Shown: one piece after another, positions 42,826 through 51,995 of the stretch
How the letters are laid out: each line of letters starts with the position of its first letter
How positions within the stretch are numbered: position 1 is the stretch's first letter
Source of the DNA: Ruminococcus flavefaciens
Lineage (GTDB): Bacteria > Bacillota > Clostridia > Oscillospirales > Ruminococcaceae
DNA: 64,000 bases
Assembly (NCBI RefSeq): GCF_900116855.1
Contig: NZ_UETD01000005.1
Coordinates: 124,001 to 188,000 of the forward strand
Direction: 5' to 3'
Notes under the pieces: model-generated
The model's database searches: none
The model's input: the letters and a program-made list of their open reading frames with translations, nothing else
Told to the model about the DNA's origin: nothing
Translations under genes and position numbers: made by a program

Positions 42826-43159
42826 CTCAAAAAACAAAGATTTGGTGTACAAAACGAAGAATGTGCCGAAAAATAGGCGTTTGCCTTAAAATTTTGGTTA
42901 AGATATTACTATTTTTAGCATAATAATGCTATTTCAGAAAATGTGTGATATTTTGCATGATATGTTATACCAAAAGCTCTGCATCATCGGTGCAAAACAG
43001 CATTTTTTAACGGCATGAAAGGCTGTATACCGCCCATGTGCGGAATGCAGAAAAAGTGCAGAAGTCGTTATATCCGCAGGGGAAAGTAACTTGCAAAAAT
43101 TACCATTTGTAGAAAGTCCACCTAAGGCGTAAACCTTGCGGAAGACTTGACAAAACGGA

Positions 43160-43188
43160 TTGAAAAGTTCATAAAAACATGATATGAT
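43160..43188 (+). promoter_or_regulatory. Promoter of the alpha-xylosidase gene
   Basis: TTGAAA (43160-43165), a 17-base spacer and TATGAT (43183-43188). A TTGACA at 43147 is too far from the -10 to be the -35. Start of transcription should be near 43195, about 40 bases before the chosen ATG. Confidence 0.7.
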
Positions 43189-43199
43189 AGTACTATCAT
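43184..43199. promoter_or_regulatory. Perfect 16-bp palindrome overlapping the alpha-xylosidase -10 box
   Basis: ATGATAGTACTATCAT is its own reverse complement. It covers the -10 element and the expected transcription start, a classic repressor position. Half-site ATGATA is shared with the palindrome at the xylanase end of the same gap. Confidence 0.62.
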
Positions 43200-43236
43200 G
43201 ACATACAGCGCTTTCGGCGCGAAAGGAGTTGAAAAA

Positions 43237-45540
43237 ATGAAAGTATCCGACGGTTACTGGCTCAGCAGGACGGGCTACGATGTCAGCTGGGCAGCTCAGA
43301 TATACGAGACCGCAGCGGACGACAGGTCCCTGACGGTCTGGGCGGCTACACAGTTCATATCAAACAGGGGCATGACCTTAGGCGGTCCAATGCTCACCGT
43401 GACCTTTACCTCTACCCTCGAGAACAGCATCAAGGTCACCATAAGCCATTTCAGCGGCGGCGTGAAAAAGCGTCCCTCTTTCCCTCTCAATGAGGACAGC
43501 GGCTTCCGCCCCGTCATAAAGCGTACAGAGGACGGCGGCTGGGAGCTCATTTCGGGAATGACCTCCGTCAGGATCGGCGCAGACGGCAAGGAGTGGGATA
43601 TCTCTTACAGATACGGCGGCAGGCTGCTTACAAAGTCGGGCTGGCGGACTACGTCCATCATCGGGGAGGAGCCCCTGCGGAGACAGCTCCGACAGCAGGA
43701 GACCGTGGGAGAGCGCTTCTTCTCGAGGTGGGACAACGGCGGCAGCACCTATATCCGCGAGATGCTTGATATCTCCGTAGGGGAGTACATCTACGGCTTC
43801 GGCGAGAAGTTCACCTCTTTTGTGAAGAACGGTCAGACCGTTGAGGTGTGGAACGACGACGGCGGCACCTGCACCGAGCAGAGCTACAAGTCTGTGCCTT
43901 TCTTTACATCGTCGAGGGGCTACGGAGTGTTCGTGAATACGCCTGCGAGAGTCAGCTTCGAGGTGGGCAGCGAGAACGTGTCAAAGACTGCATTTTCCGT
44001 GCAGGGCGAGACTCTGGAGTACTTCATCTTCGGCGGAGATACCATTGCAGACGTTATAGAGCGATATACCGCCCTCACGGGCAGACCTGCACTGCCGCCG
44101 CCGTGGTCATTCGGACTGTGGCTGTCAACGTCCTTTACCACGGATTATGACGAGGAGACAGTGACCTCTTTCATTGACGGTATGCAGCAGAGAGACATAC
44201 CCCTTGACGTTTTCCACTTTGACTGCTTCTGGATGAAGGAGATGGAGTGGTGCAGCTTCCGCTGGGATGAGAGCAAGTTCCCCGACCCGAGGGCGATAAT
44301 AGCGAGACTGAAGTCAAGGGGACTGCGTGTATGCGTGTGGATAAATCCCTATGTGGGGCAGAAATCCCCTGTGTTCGCAGAGTGCGCGGAAAAGGGCTAT
44401 CTCCTGAAAAACAGGGACGGCTCCGTGTTCCAGTGTGATATGTGGCAGTCGGGCATGGGCATCATCGACTTCACCAACCCGAAAGCGAGGGAGTGGTATG
44501 CCGCGCAGATACGGGGACTTGCTGATATGGGCGTGGATGCGGTAAAGACGGATTTCGGTGAGCGTATCCCCACGGACGTGGTCTGGCACGACGGCTCCGA
44601 CCCGTATATGATGCATAACTATTACGCTTATCTCTACAACAGAACGGCTTTTGAAGCCCTTGACGGCAAGGGCTGCCTTTTCGCAAGGTCAGCCACCGCA
44701 GGCTGCCAGCAGTTTCCCGTTCACTGGGGCGGAGACTGCTTCTCGGACTATAATTCCATGTGGGAGACTCTCCGCGGCGGACTGTCGCTGTGTATGTCGG
44801 GCTTCGGCTTCTTCTCCCATGATATCGGCGGCTTCGAGGCAACAGGCACACCCGACCTCTACAAGCGGTGGACAGCCTTCGGGCTCATGTCCTCCCATTC
44901 GCGCTATCACGGCAATAACTCCTATCGTGTGCCGTGGCATTTCGACGAGGAGAGCTGCGATGTGGCAAGGCATTTCGTGAAGCTGAAAGGCAGGCTCATG
45001 CCCTATATCTGGAGCAGCGCCGTAAAGGCACATCTCACGGGTATCCCCGTCATGAGGGCAATGGCTGTGGACTTCACCCGCGACCGCGGCGCACTCACTG
45101 TTGACACTCAGTATATGCTGGGGGACTCACTGTTGGCGGCTCCTGTTTTCAGCGAGGATGGCGAGTGCAGCTTCTACCTTCCCATTGGCGGCACATGGAC
45201 CGATATACAGACAGGTGAGGAACTTCAGGGCGGCGGCTGGTATACCCGTAAGTACGATTATTTTGGTATGCCTCTGTATGCAAAGCCCGACTCCGTCATA
45301 GTGTACGGAAACTTTACCGACACCGCCGACTATGATTACGCCGACGGCATGAGGATAGTGTTCTACGGCATGAGCGAGGGCGGCTGTGCGGAGACCGCCG
45401 TATACGACAGAAACGGTGATATCGCCGCAGAGATAAGAGCGGTCCGCAGGGGAGAGGAGCTCCTTGTTACAGTCACGGGAACCGGCAAGCCGTTCACCTG
45501 TGAGAGTGCTCAGGGACTTGCAATAGTGTACAGCAGATGA
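43237..45540 (+). CDS. yicI: GH31 alpha-xylosidase, YicI type
   Basis: 767 residues from ATG 43237 (AAAGGAG upstream); the frame is open from 43198, but that ATG lies at the transcription start. Family features: YIYGFGEKFTSFVKNGQ, PPWSFGLWLSTSFTTDYDEETV, VFHFDCFWMKEMEWCSFRWD, nucleophile D439 in VKTDFGERIPTD, and acid/base D500 in HWGGDCFSDYNSM. This set matches YicI-like alpha-xylosidases, which release alpha-xylose from xyloglucan oligosaccharides. Family activity on other alpha-glycosides is possible. No signal peptide, so it acts on imported sugars. Confidence 0.9.
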   Translation: MKVSDGYWLSRTGYDVSWAAQIYETAADDRSLTVWAATQFISNRGMTLGGPMLTVTFTSTLENSIKVTISHFSGGVKKRPSFPLNEDSGFRPVIKRTEDGGWELISGMTSVRIGADGKEWDISYRYGGRLLTKSGWRTTSIIGEEPLRRQLRQQETVGERFFSRWDNGGSTYIREMLDISVGEYIYGFGEKFTSFVKNGQTVEVWNDDGGTCTEQSYKSVPFFTSSRGYGVFVNTPARVSFEVGSENVSKTAFSVQGETLEYFIFGGDTIADVIERYTALTGRPALPPPWSFGLWLSTSFTTDYDEETVTSFIDGMQQRDIPLDVFHFDCFWMKEMEWCSFRWDESKFPDPRAIIARLKSRGLRVCVWINPYVGQKSPVFAECAEKGYLLKNRDGSVFQCDMWQSGMGIIDFTNPKAREWYAAQIRGLADMGVDAVKTDFGERIPTDVVWHDGSDPYMMHNYYAYLYNRTAFEALDGKGCLFARSATAGCQQFPVHWGGDCFSDYNSMWETLRGGLSLCMSGFGFFSHDIGGFEATGTPDLYKRWTAFGLMSSHSRYHGNNSYRVPWHFDEESCDVARHFVKLKGRLMPYIWSSAVKAHLTGIPVMRAMAVDFTRDRGALTVDTQYMLGDSLLAAPVFSEDGECSFYLPIGGTWTDIQTGEELQGGGWYTRKYDYFGMPLYAKPDSVIVYGNFTDTADYDYADGMRIVFYGMSEGGCAETAVYDRNGDIAAEIRAVRRGEELLVTVTGTGKPFTCESAQGLAIVYSR

Positions 45541-45557
45541 AAACTTGCTGCTGCCCC

Positions 45558-45586
45558 TTTACTTTTATTGATTTTTATGTTAAAAT
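45558..45586 (+). promoter_or_regulatory. Probable promoter of the first CPBP gene
   Basis: TTTACT (45558-45563), a 17-base spacer and TAAAAT (45581-45586) with TGT before it (extended -10). The -35 is weak. Confidence 0.5.
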
Positions 45587-45638
45587 ATAGTTCGGAATAT
45601 GCTGAAGATACAGAGAAAGGCAGGGATAAACGACAGAA

Positions 45639-46817
45639 ATGAATGAAACACAGGGATACAGTGCGGAATATGCCGCACTTAACCATGAGATATACAGCCT
45701 TACAAAGCAGCTCGAAGCTAAGGAAAAGGAACTGAAAGAAAAGCAGAAGACCGATGTCTATGACCCCTTCGACAACCCCTCAGAGTACCACTGGTACAAC
45801 GATGACTATTCGGAGATACTTCCGTGGATAACCATGCCCGAGTTCTCAGTGCCGTATGAGCCTGCAAAGGTGGAAAAGAACGCTCTCAGGAAGTATTACA
45901 ACATAGGCGGATTTACTTTCCTGTTCCAGTTCCTCGCCTCAAATGTGCTGGCGCTGCTGCTCATATCGGGCATACAGCTGATACTTGGGAAGCTAAACCC
46001 CGACGCGGCTTCGGGAGCGATAGAACACTATATGAGGGGCGGAGCGATATTTGTCTCCATAAACCTTATCATATATCTTGCCGCAAATGTAGGATTTGCC
46101 TTCATAGGACTGAAATGGGCAAAAGTAAAGCCCTCGTTCATGCTGAATACGCGGGATTACAGCTTCAGCGACGCTGTGGTCCACTGCCTTGCGGGACTGT
46201 TCATATGGATATGTGCAGGAGTCCTTTCGCAGGGCATAGACAATATCTTCTCGCAGTACGGCTTTTCAACAGATGTGGACATGGATTACGGCAATACGGG
46301 TCTGGGATTTGCCATAATGACCATATACAGCTGCATCATCGCTCCGCTGACAGAGGAGATAATGTTCCGGGGGGCGCTGATGAAGATATTTTCCAAGGCA
46401 GACAGACGCTTCGCCATATTCATATCGGCAGTGTTCTTCGGACTGGCACACGGAAATATCCCCCAGTTCATGCTGGCTTTCCTTATCGGAATATTCTTCG
46501 GACACATCGATATGAAGCACAACTCCATAATCCCCTCCATAATAGTGCATATCTTTATCAACTCAATGGTAACGGTTATGTCACTTCTTGAGGAGCATGA
46601 CATCGCGCTGGGGCTTTATTCTCTGGCACTTATCGCAGGCGCAGTAATCGGACTAATCCTGCTGATAATCTTCCGCGTGAAGAACAAGCTGCCCATGGCA
46701 ACACCTGCCCAGAGGCTGAGAGGCATATCTGTGGCAAAGACCTCGGTAGGATGTATAATCGCAGTGGTCATCCACATCGGATACATGGCACTGAACATAA
46801 TAGCTACGAAACAATAA
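45639..46817 (+). CDS. CPBP-family intramembrane metalloprotease
   Basis: 392 residues. A cytoplasmic, charged N-terminus (about 1-85, with a KQLEAKEKELKEKQK helix) precedes about eight membrane helices. The CPBP/Abi motifs are LTEEIMFRGALM (glutamate pair and Arg), FFGLAHGNIPQFM (His) and VHIFINSMV (His). Bacterial relatives include prenyl-protein-protease-like and bacteriocin-immunity proteins. Substrate unknown. It faces the second CPBP gene across a structured gap. Confidence 0.87.
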   Translation: MNETQGYSAEYAALNHEIYSLTKQLEAKEKELKEKQKTDVYDPFDNPSEYHWYNDDYSEILPWITMPEFSVPYEPAKVEKNALRKYYNIGGFTFLFQFLASNVLALLLISGIQLILGKLNPDAASGAIEHYMRGGAIFVSINLIIYLAANVGFAFIGLKWAKVKPSFMLNTRDYSFSDAVVHCLAGLFIWICAGVLSQGIDNIFSQYGFSTDVDMDYGNTGLGFAIMTIYSCIIAPLTEEIMFRGALMKIFSKADRRFAIFISAVFFGLAHGNIPQFMLAFLIGIFFGHIDMKHNSIIPSIIVHIFINSMVTVMSLLEEHDIALGLYSLALIAGAVIGLILLIIFRVKNKLPMATPAQRLRGISVAKTSVGCIIAVVIHIGYMALNIIATKQ

Positions 46818-47131
46818 AAAAGCCCCAATGCGTAAGGGCGGTACTCTTATAGAATGTTATAGCAAATTATCGGGGGAAAACCTTTCTGAGGAAAGGTTCT
46901 TCCCCCGAACCCCTTTTCCAAAGACTTTATAACTGAATTTAGCCCCGACAGGGCGCTCCTCACAAGATGTGAAAATCAGTAATAATACTGAGAGCGCCCT
47001 GTCTGGGCTAAATTAAATGCTGAAAGTTTTAGGAAAGGAGTTTGAGGAAGAACCCTTTTTCAAAAGGGTTTTCCTCAATATCACTTGTAAAACTTCTATA
47101 AGAATACCGCCATTAAGCTTCGGGGCTTTTG
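46815..47131. repeat. Nested inverted-repeat element between convergent CPBP genes
   Basis: The whole gap is structured. Outer arms: AAAAGCCCC (46817-46825) with GGGGCTTTT (47122-47130), and GGGCGGTACTCTTATAGAA (46836-46854) with TTCTATAAGAATACCGCC (47094-47111, one mismatch). Inside are three hairpins. The first is CGGGGG...ACCTTTC/GAAAGGT...CCCCCG (46871-46907). The second is AATTTAGCCC..ACAGGGCGCTC with GAGCGCCCTGT..GGGCTAAATT (46937-47013). The third is GAGGAA.AACCCTTTT with AAAAGGGTT.TCCTC (47044-47076). No gene fits. The outer ends can end transcription from both sides. The interior looks like an inserted non-autonomous element. Confidence 0.65.
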
Positions 47132-47156
47132 TCTGATATACTGTTTAGTGCGGATA

Positions 47157-48116
47157 TCACTGTGCCGCAGGCTTTTTTGCAGCCTTTTTGCTCAGCAGGA
47201 ACAATATGACAGCTGTGCCGATACCCAATGCGACAGTGGTGAATATGCTGCCCTCTATGCCGAACTCACCGCCTGTGAGCAGCGCCTTTGAGGAGACGGT
47301 GGAAGTGCGCAGTATGGAGGGATAGTCGGAAGTTCCGCTGACGCTTATGCCGTACAGGCTTCCCTGTGTGAAGTTCCAGATGGAATGTATGGTGGAAATG
47401 CCCCATATACTTTCTGTAAGCGTCAGGTAAAGTGCTGCAAAGACGCCGAAAAGGGTGAGATTGATAAAGGCGATGACTCCGAAGCCGGGATTTGAGGCGT
47501 GTGCAAGTGCAAAGCCCACGGAGGTTATGCCCACCGCGACTGCGGTGTGGTAGCCTGCGCCGCCGATGGTCGTGAACAGATAGCCGCGGAAGATGAACTC
47601 CTCGCTCATACCCTGTACCACAAACCCGAAGAAGAACAGTATTATCTTGGTGTAGTCAGCGTCGGTGCAGACAACGGTCCTGCTTGCGCCTGCGGCGTTG
47701 CTCATGGCAACGATGGCGGACATAAGCCCCGCACCGATGACCAGTCCGATGATGTAATTTGGTACGCAGCGCTTCTTTACAGCGCCCATGGAGCGGACGG
47801 ACCGCATCTCGATAAAACGGCAGTAGAACATGGCGCCAAGGGTGCCGAAGATCGTACTGAACAGAGTGGCGATCATTGTGTTGGTGTCTGCAAGTGCCTT
47901 CTTTGAGGCATCCATTGACGCCTCCCATTTGCTGTCCTTGTCCGAATTGGCAATATTCTCGGCGATATCCCTCCATGACATTATGCCGGGGACAAATGAC
48001 TCCAGCAGGGCGATCACTATGAAAACCACTATAAAGCAGATAAGTATCTTATAGAGCTTTTTTGAAGCGTGTGACTTTGACGCTTCGTCGAATAATTTGG
48101 GTCTGTAATTAAACAT
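47157..48116 (-). CDS. CPBP-family intramembrane metalloprotease, second copy
   Basis: 319 residues from ATG 48116; GGAGGTGTTTTG lies just upstream, so the in-frame ATG at 48164 is not used. About seven or eight membrane helices. Motifs: GMSEEFIFRGYLF, FALAHASNPGFG and HSIWNFTQGSLYG, all CPBP hallmarks. It is only distantly like the convergent neighbour, so they are not a recent duplication. Substrate unknown. Confidence 0.87.
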   Translation of the reverse strand: MFNYRPKLFDEASKSHASKKLYKILICFIVVFIVIALLESFVPGIMSWRDIAENIANSDKDSKWEASMDASKKALADTNTMIATLFSTIFGTLGAMFYCRFIEMRSVRSMGAVKKRCVPNYIIGLVIGAGLMSAIVAMSNAAGASRTVVCTDADYTKIILFFFGFVVQGMSEEFIFRGYLFTTIGGAGYHTAVAVGITSVGFALAHASNPGFGVIAFINLTLFGVFAALYLTLTESIWGISTIHSIWNFTQGSLYGISVSGTSDYPSILRTSTVSSKALLTGGEFGIEGSIFTTVALGIGTAVILFLLSKKAAKKPAAQ

Positions 48117-48135
48117 CAAAACACCTCCGAATATC

Positions 48136-48164
48136 ATTTTACTATAGTATCTTCCCGATGTCAA
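48136..48164 (-). promoter_or_regulatory. Promoter of the second CPBP gene
   Basis: On the minus strand TTGACA (48164-48159), a 17-base spacer and TAAAAT (48141-48136). It is back to back with the ABC exporter promoter, with 25 bases between the -35 boxes. Confidence 0.72.
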
Positions 48165-48189
48165 GGCGTAGGACAGAGTTTCTGCTCAT

Positions 48190-48218
48190 TTGACAAGACA
48201 CATTAAAAATGTTAAAAT
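48190..48218 (+). promoter_or_regulatory. Promoter of the heterodimeric ABC exporter
   Basis: TTGACA (48190-48195), a 17-base spacer and TAAAAT (48213-48218). Transcription should start near 48225. Confidence 0.75.
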
Positions 48219-48259
48219 TAAAGTTAGACTGTATTAAGGGGTCTGGAAGGGGAATATCA

Positions 48260-49987
48260 ATGTATAAGACCATTTTTTCTCATGTCGGAAAATACAAAAA
48301 ACAGGCAATATTGTCGCCTGTTACCATTATCGGAGAGGTGCTTATGGAGGTGCTGATACCGATAGTTATGGGAAAGATAATTGATAACGGTATACAGAAG
48401 GGCGATATCGGCTACGTTGCGAAAATGGGCGGACTCATGGTCGTTATGTCAATATGCTCGCTCTGCTTCGGCGCTCTGGCGGCAAGATTCAGCGCTGTTG
48501 CGGCAATGGGCTTCGCCAAAAATCTCAGGAGCGCACTTTTCCGCAAGGTGCAGGGCTTCTCATTTGCAAATGTGGACAGGTTCTCAACGGCGTCCCTGAC
48601 CACCCGTCTGACCACAGATGTCACCAACATACAGAATGCCTTCATGATGTTCATACGCTCGGCATTCCGCTCGCCGATAATGCTTGTCTGTGCCACTGTA
48701 ATGGCGGTAAGACAGAACGCGAAGCTGTCGGTGATATTCCTGTTCGCCATTCCCGTGCTGGGCTGTGCGGTGTTCTTCATCATCTCCAAGGCGCACCCGC
48801 GCTTTGAGAAGATGCTTACCAAGTATGACAGCATGAACGGCAGGATACAGGAGAACCTCATCGGTATCCGCGTGGTAAAGGCTTTTGCCCGTGAGGACTA
48901 TGAGAAGAAGCGCTTTGAGGAGAACACCAACGATGTCCGTCTGGCACAGTTCGCGGCGGAAAAGCTTGTAATACTCAATATGCCTATAATGCAGCTGGTA
49001 ATGTACGCCAGCATAGTTGCCATACTCTACTTCGGCGGACATATGTCCGTAAAGGGCGGTATAGAGACAGGCGAGCTCTACAGCTTCATCATGTTCGTGG
49101 GACAGATACTCATGTCGCTGATGATGCTTTCTATGCTGTTCATCATGTTCGTGGTATCGAGAGCTTCTCTCCAGCGTATCTACGAGGTACTGAAGGAGGA
49201 GCCCACCATTGTTGCTCCCGAGGGAGCTTCCGTGTCCGCAGAGGACGGCTCCATCAGATTTGAGAATGTCAGCTTCAGCTACTATGACGATATGAAAAAT
49301 CTTGCCCTTGAGGGCATAGACCTTGATATACATTCGGGCGAGACCATCGGTATCATCGGCGGTACGGGCTCGTCAAAGACCTCACTGGTACAGCTCATAC
49401 CCCGCCTTTATGACGCCACCGCAGGCAGGGTGCTTGTTGGCGGTCACGACGTAAAGGAGTATCCCCTTGAGACTCTCCGAGATCAGGTGGCAATGGTGCT
49501 CCAGAAGAACGTGCTGTTCTCCGGCACTATCAGGGACAATCTCCGCTGGGGCGACGAGAACGCCACAGACGAGGAGATCATCGACGCCTGCAAGTCCGCC
49601 TGCGCTCACGACTTTATCATGAGCTTCCCCGACGGCTATGACACCGATCTCGGACAGGGCGGCGTAAACGTTTCGGGCGGTCAGAAGCAGAGGCTCTGTA
49701 TCGCAAGAGCCCTTCTGAAAAAGCCCAAGATCATCATTCTTGACGACTCCACCAGTGCGGTCGATACGGCTACGGACAGCAGTATCCGCAAGGCGTTCCG
49801 CGAGAAGCTCGGGGGCACCACCACTATCATCATCGCTCAGCGCATAACCTCCGTCATGGACGCGGACAGGATAATCGTCATGGACAGCGGCAGGATAACC
49901 GACATCGGCACCCATGCACAGCTCATGGAGTCCAGCGAGATATACCGCGAGGTATACGACTCACAGCAGAAGGGAGATGAAGAATAA
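48260..49987 (+). CDS. ABC exporter half-transporter with degenerate ATP site (TM287/BmrC-like)
   Basis: 575 residues from ATG 48260 (GAAGGGG upstream). Six membrane helices (about 15-310) are followed by an ATPase domain. Walker A reads GGTGSSKTS (367-375) where the last Gly is usual. The signature is VSGGQ. The residue after Walker B Asp495 is Asp496 instead of the catalytic Glu. This combination marks the inactive-site partner of heterodimeric type IV exporters such as TM287/288 and BmrC/D. It is coupled to its partner by TAATG. The export substrate (drug, lipid or peptide) is unknown. Confidence 0.92.
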   Translation: MYKTIFSHVGKYKKQAILSPVTIIGEVLMEVLIPIVMGKIIDNGIQKGDIGYVAKMGGLMVVMSICSLCFGALAARFSAVAAMGFAKNLRSALFRKVQGFSFANVDRFSTASLTTRLTTDVTNIQNAFMMFIRSAFRSPIMLVCATVMAVRQNAKLSVIFLFAIPVLGCAVFFIISKAHPRFEKMLTKYDSMNGRIQENLIGIRVVKAFAREDYEKKRFEENTNDVRLAQFAAEKLVILNMPIMQLVMYASIVAILYFGGHMSVKGGIETGELYSFIMFVGQILMSLMMLSMLFIMFVVSRASLQRIYEVLKEEPTIVAPEGASVSAEDGSIRFENVSFSYYDDMKNLALEGIDLDIHSGETIGIIGGTGSSKTSLVQLIPRLYDATAGRVLVGGHDVKEYPLETLRDQVAMVLQKNVLFSGTIRDNLRWGDENATDEEIIDACKSACAHDFIMSFPDGYDTDLGQGGVNVSGGQKQRLCIARALLKKPKIIILDDSTSAVDTATDSSIRKAFREKLGGTTTIIIAQRITSVMDADRIIVMDSGRITDIGTHAQLMESSEIYREVYDSQQKGDEE

Positions 49988-51876
49988 TGCCTCCGAGAAC
50001 ACAAAGAGCAATGGCAAAGCCCGAGAACACATTCAAGGCTCTGAAGCGCATATTCAGCTATATGTACGGCTTCCGTGTGCAGTTCATCTTCGTGGTCATC
50101 TGCATAATCTTCAGCTCCTTTGCGGGAATTATGGGAAACTCCCTGCTGAAGCCCCTCATCGACAACCTTGACCATGCCATAGACGACGGAAAGTGGCATT
50201 ACGGCAGATTTATCGGCATACTTGTGCTCATGGCGTCCATCTACGTCATGGGAGCACTCTGCTCGCTGTTCTATCAGCGCATGATGATGAAGATATCCAC
50301 CACCACCCTTATGCGTATCAGGAACGACCTTTTCTGCAAGATGGAAATGCTCCCCATACGCTATTTCGACAAGCACACTCACGGCGAGCTCATGAGCCTC
50401 TACACCAACGATACAGACGCTATCCGCGAGATGCTCAGCAACAGTATCGCACAGTTCATCAGCTCCGCGGTGACTATCGTGGGAGTTTTCACGGCAATGC
50501 TGATCTACAGCTGGAGACTTACCATACTGGTAGTTGCCATGCTGTTCATAATCATCAAGGTCATCGGCTTTGTGGGCTCACGCAGCAGCAAGGGCTTCAT
50601 TGCCCAGCAGAAGGCTCTGGGAAGCGTAAACGGCTACATCGAGGAGATGATAGACGGTCAGAAGGTGGTAAAGGTATTCTGCCACGAGGAAAAGGCTGAG
50701 GAGGAGTTCGACGCTCTCAACGAGGAGCTGTGCAAGGCTGCCACCCACGCCAACACCTTTGCAAATATCCTCATGCCCGTCATGAACAACCTCTCCTATA
50801 TACACTATGCCGCAACTGCTATAATCGGCGGTATATTCGCCGTTAAGCACATCGGCGGCATGACCATAGGTACCGTTGTGTCCTACCTCATGTTCACCCG
50901 TTCATTCTCACAGCCCATCACACAGGTCTCCCAGCAGCTCAACTCCGTTCTCACCGCTCTTGCAGGTGCCGAGAGGATATTCCGTGTCATCGACGAGGAG
51001 CCCGAGGCTGACGAGGGCTATGTCACACTGGTAAATGCGGAGATAGCTCCCGACGGTACAGTTACCGAGACCGACAAGCGTACAGGTCACTGGGCATGGA
51101 AGCACCCCCACAAGGCTGACGGCACCGTTACCTACACCGAGGTCCGCGGCAATGTGGAGTTCGACGATGTTGTGTTCGGCTATGAGCCCAACAAGACCGT
51201 TCTCAACGGCATCTCCCTCTATGCAAAGCCGGGTCAGAAGATAGCCTTTGTAGGCTCAACCGGCGCGGGCAAGACCACTATCATCAACCTCATAAACCGC
51301 TTCTACGATGTGCCCGAGGGCAAGATACGCTATGACGGCATAAACATCAACAAGATAAAGAAGGCCGACCTGAGACGCTCACAGTCCATAGTTCTTCAGG
51401 ACACCCATCTGTTCACGGGTACGGTCATGGACAATATCCGCTACGGAAAGCTTGACGCCACCGACGAGGAGGTCTACGCCGCAGCAGAGCTTGCCAATGC
51501 AGACAGCTTCATAAAGCATCTGGAAAACGGCTACGACACCATGCTCACCGCTGACGGTGCGAACCTGTCACAGGGACAGAGACAGCTCCTCGCCATTGCA
51601 AGGGCAGCCGTTGCAGACCCGCCTGTGCTCATTCTCGATGAGGCTACAAGCTCCATCGATACCCGTACAGAAGCCCTTATCGAAAAGGGAATGGACTCCC
51701 TTATGGAGGGCAGGACAGTATTCGTCATCGCTCACAGGCTCTCCACCGTCCGCAACTCCCACGCCATCATGGTGCTTGAGCACGGCAGGATAATCGAGAG
51801 AGGAAACCACAGAGAGCTCATCGCACAGCAAGGCAAGTACTATCAGCTGTACACGGGAATGTTTGAACTGAGCTGA
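49987..51876 (+). CDS. ABC exporter half-transporter with canonical catalytic Glu (TM288/BmrD-like)
   Basis: 629 residues. Membrane domain about 25-350, then an insertion of about 40 residues between it and the ATPase (EIAPDGTVTETDKRTGHWAWKHPHKADGTVTYTEV), as in TM288/YheH-type subunits. The ATPase has GSTGAGKTT, signature LSQGQRQLLAIARA, and Walker B LILDEATS with catalytic E552. It forms the working ATP site with the preceding subunit. The start codon shares its first base with that gene's stop. Confidence 0.92.
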   Translation: MPPRTQRAMAKPENTFKALKRIFSYMYGFRVQFIFVVICIIFSSFAGIMGNSLLKPLIDNLDHAIDDGKWHYGRFIGILVLMASIYVMGALCSLFYQRMMMKISTTTLMRIRNDLFCKMEMLPIRYFDKHTHGELMSLYTNDTDAIREMLSNSIAQFISSAVTIVGVFTAMLIYSWRLTILVVAMLFIIIKVIGFVGSRSSKGFIAQQKALGSVNGYIEEMIDGQKVVKVFCHEEKAEEEFDALNEELCKAATHANTFANILMPVMNNLSYIHYAATAIIGGIFAVKHIGGMTIGTVVSYLMFTRSFSQPITQVSQQLNSVLTALAGAERIFRVIDEEPEADEGYVTLVNAEIAPDGTVTETDKRTGHWAWKHPHKADGTVTYTEVRGNVEFDDVVFGYEPNKTVLNGISLYAKPGQKIAFVGSTGAGKTTIINLINRFYDVPEGKIRYDGININKIKKADLRRSQSIVLQDTHLFTGTVMDNIRYGKLDATDEEVYAAAELANADSFIKHLENGYDTMLTADGANLSQGQRQLLAIARAAVADPPVLILDEATSSIDTRTEALIEKGMDSLMEGRTVFVIAHRLSTVRNSHAIMVLEHGRIIERGNHRELIAQQGKYYQLYTGMFELS

Positions 51877-51926
51877 TTATACAATTCAAAAAACAGGCAA
51901 AGTAAAAAGTTTGTTCAATAAGCATC

Positions 51927-51955
51927 TTGCAGAAAAACGGCATATCGTGTATTAT
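51927..51955 (+). promoter_or_regulatory. Promoter of the following lipoprotein gene
   Basis: TTGCAG (51927-51932), a 17-base spacer and TATTAT (51950-51955). It lies about 50 bases after the ABC exporter stop. Confidence 0.65.
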
Positions 51956-51995
51956 TATAGATAGTGTAAATGTTATGGGAAATGAGGTCATGAAA

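Larger units (their letters stand above)
42713..43236. other. Divergent AT-rich regulatory region between xylanase and alpha-xylosidase
   Basis: A 524-base gap with no credible gene. It holds a promoter and an ATGATA-based palindrome near each end (listed separately). It also has a TAGCAT/ATGCTA inverted repeat at 42916-42931, and another partial ATGATAT site near 42958. The middle is AT-rich with no further feature that I can name. Confidence 0.7.

Noticed and set aside
43147-43152. TTGACA as the -35 of the alpha-xylosidase promoter
   Set aside because: It is 30 bases from the TATGAT box. TTGAAA at 43160 gives the correct 17-base spacer.
48260-51876. Bacteriocin export/maturation system (ABC exporter plus CPBP proteases)
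   Set aside because: The exporter has no N-terminal C39 peptidase domain and no leader-peptide gene could be seen. Kept only as a weak suggestion.
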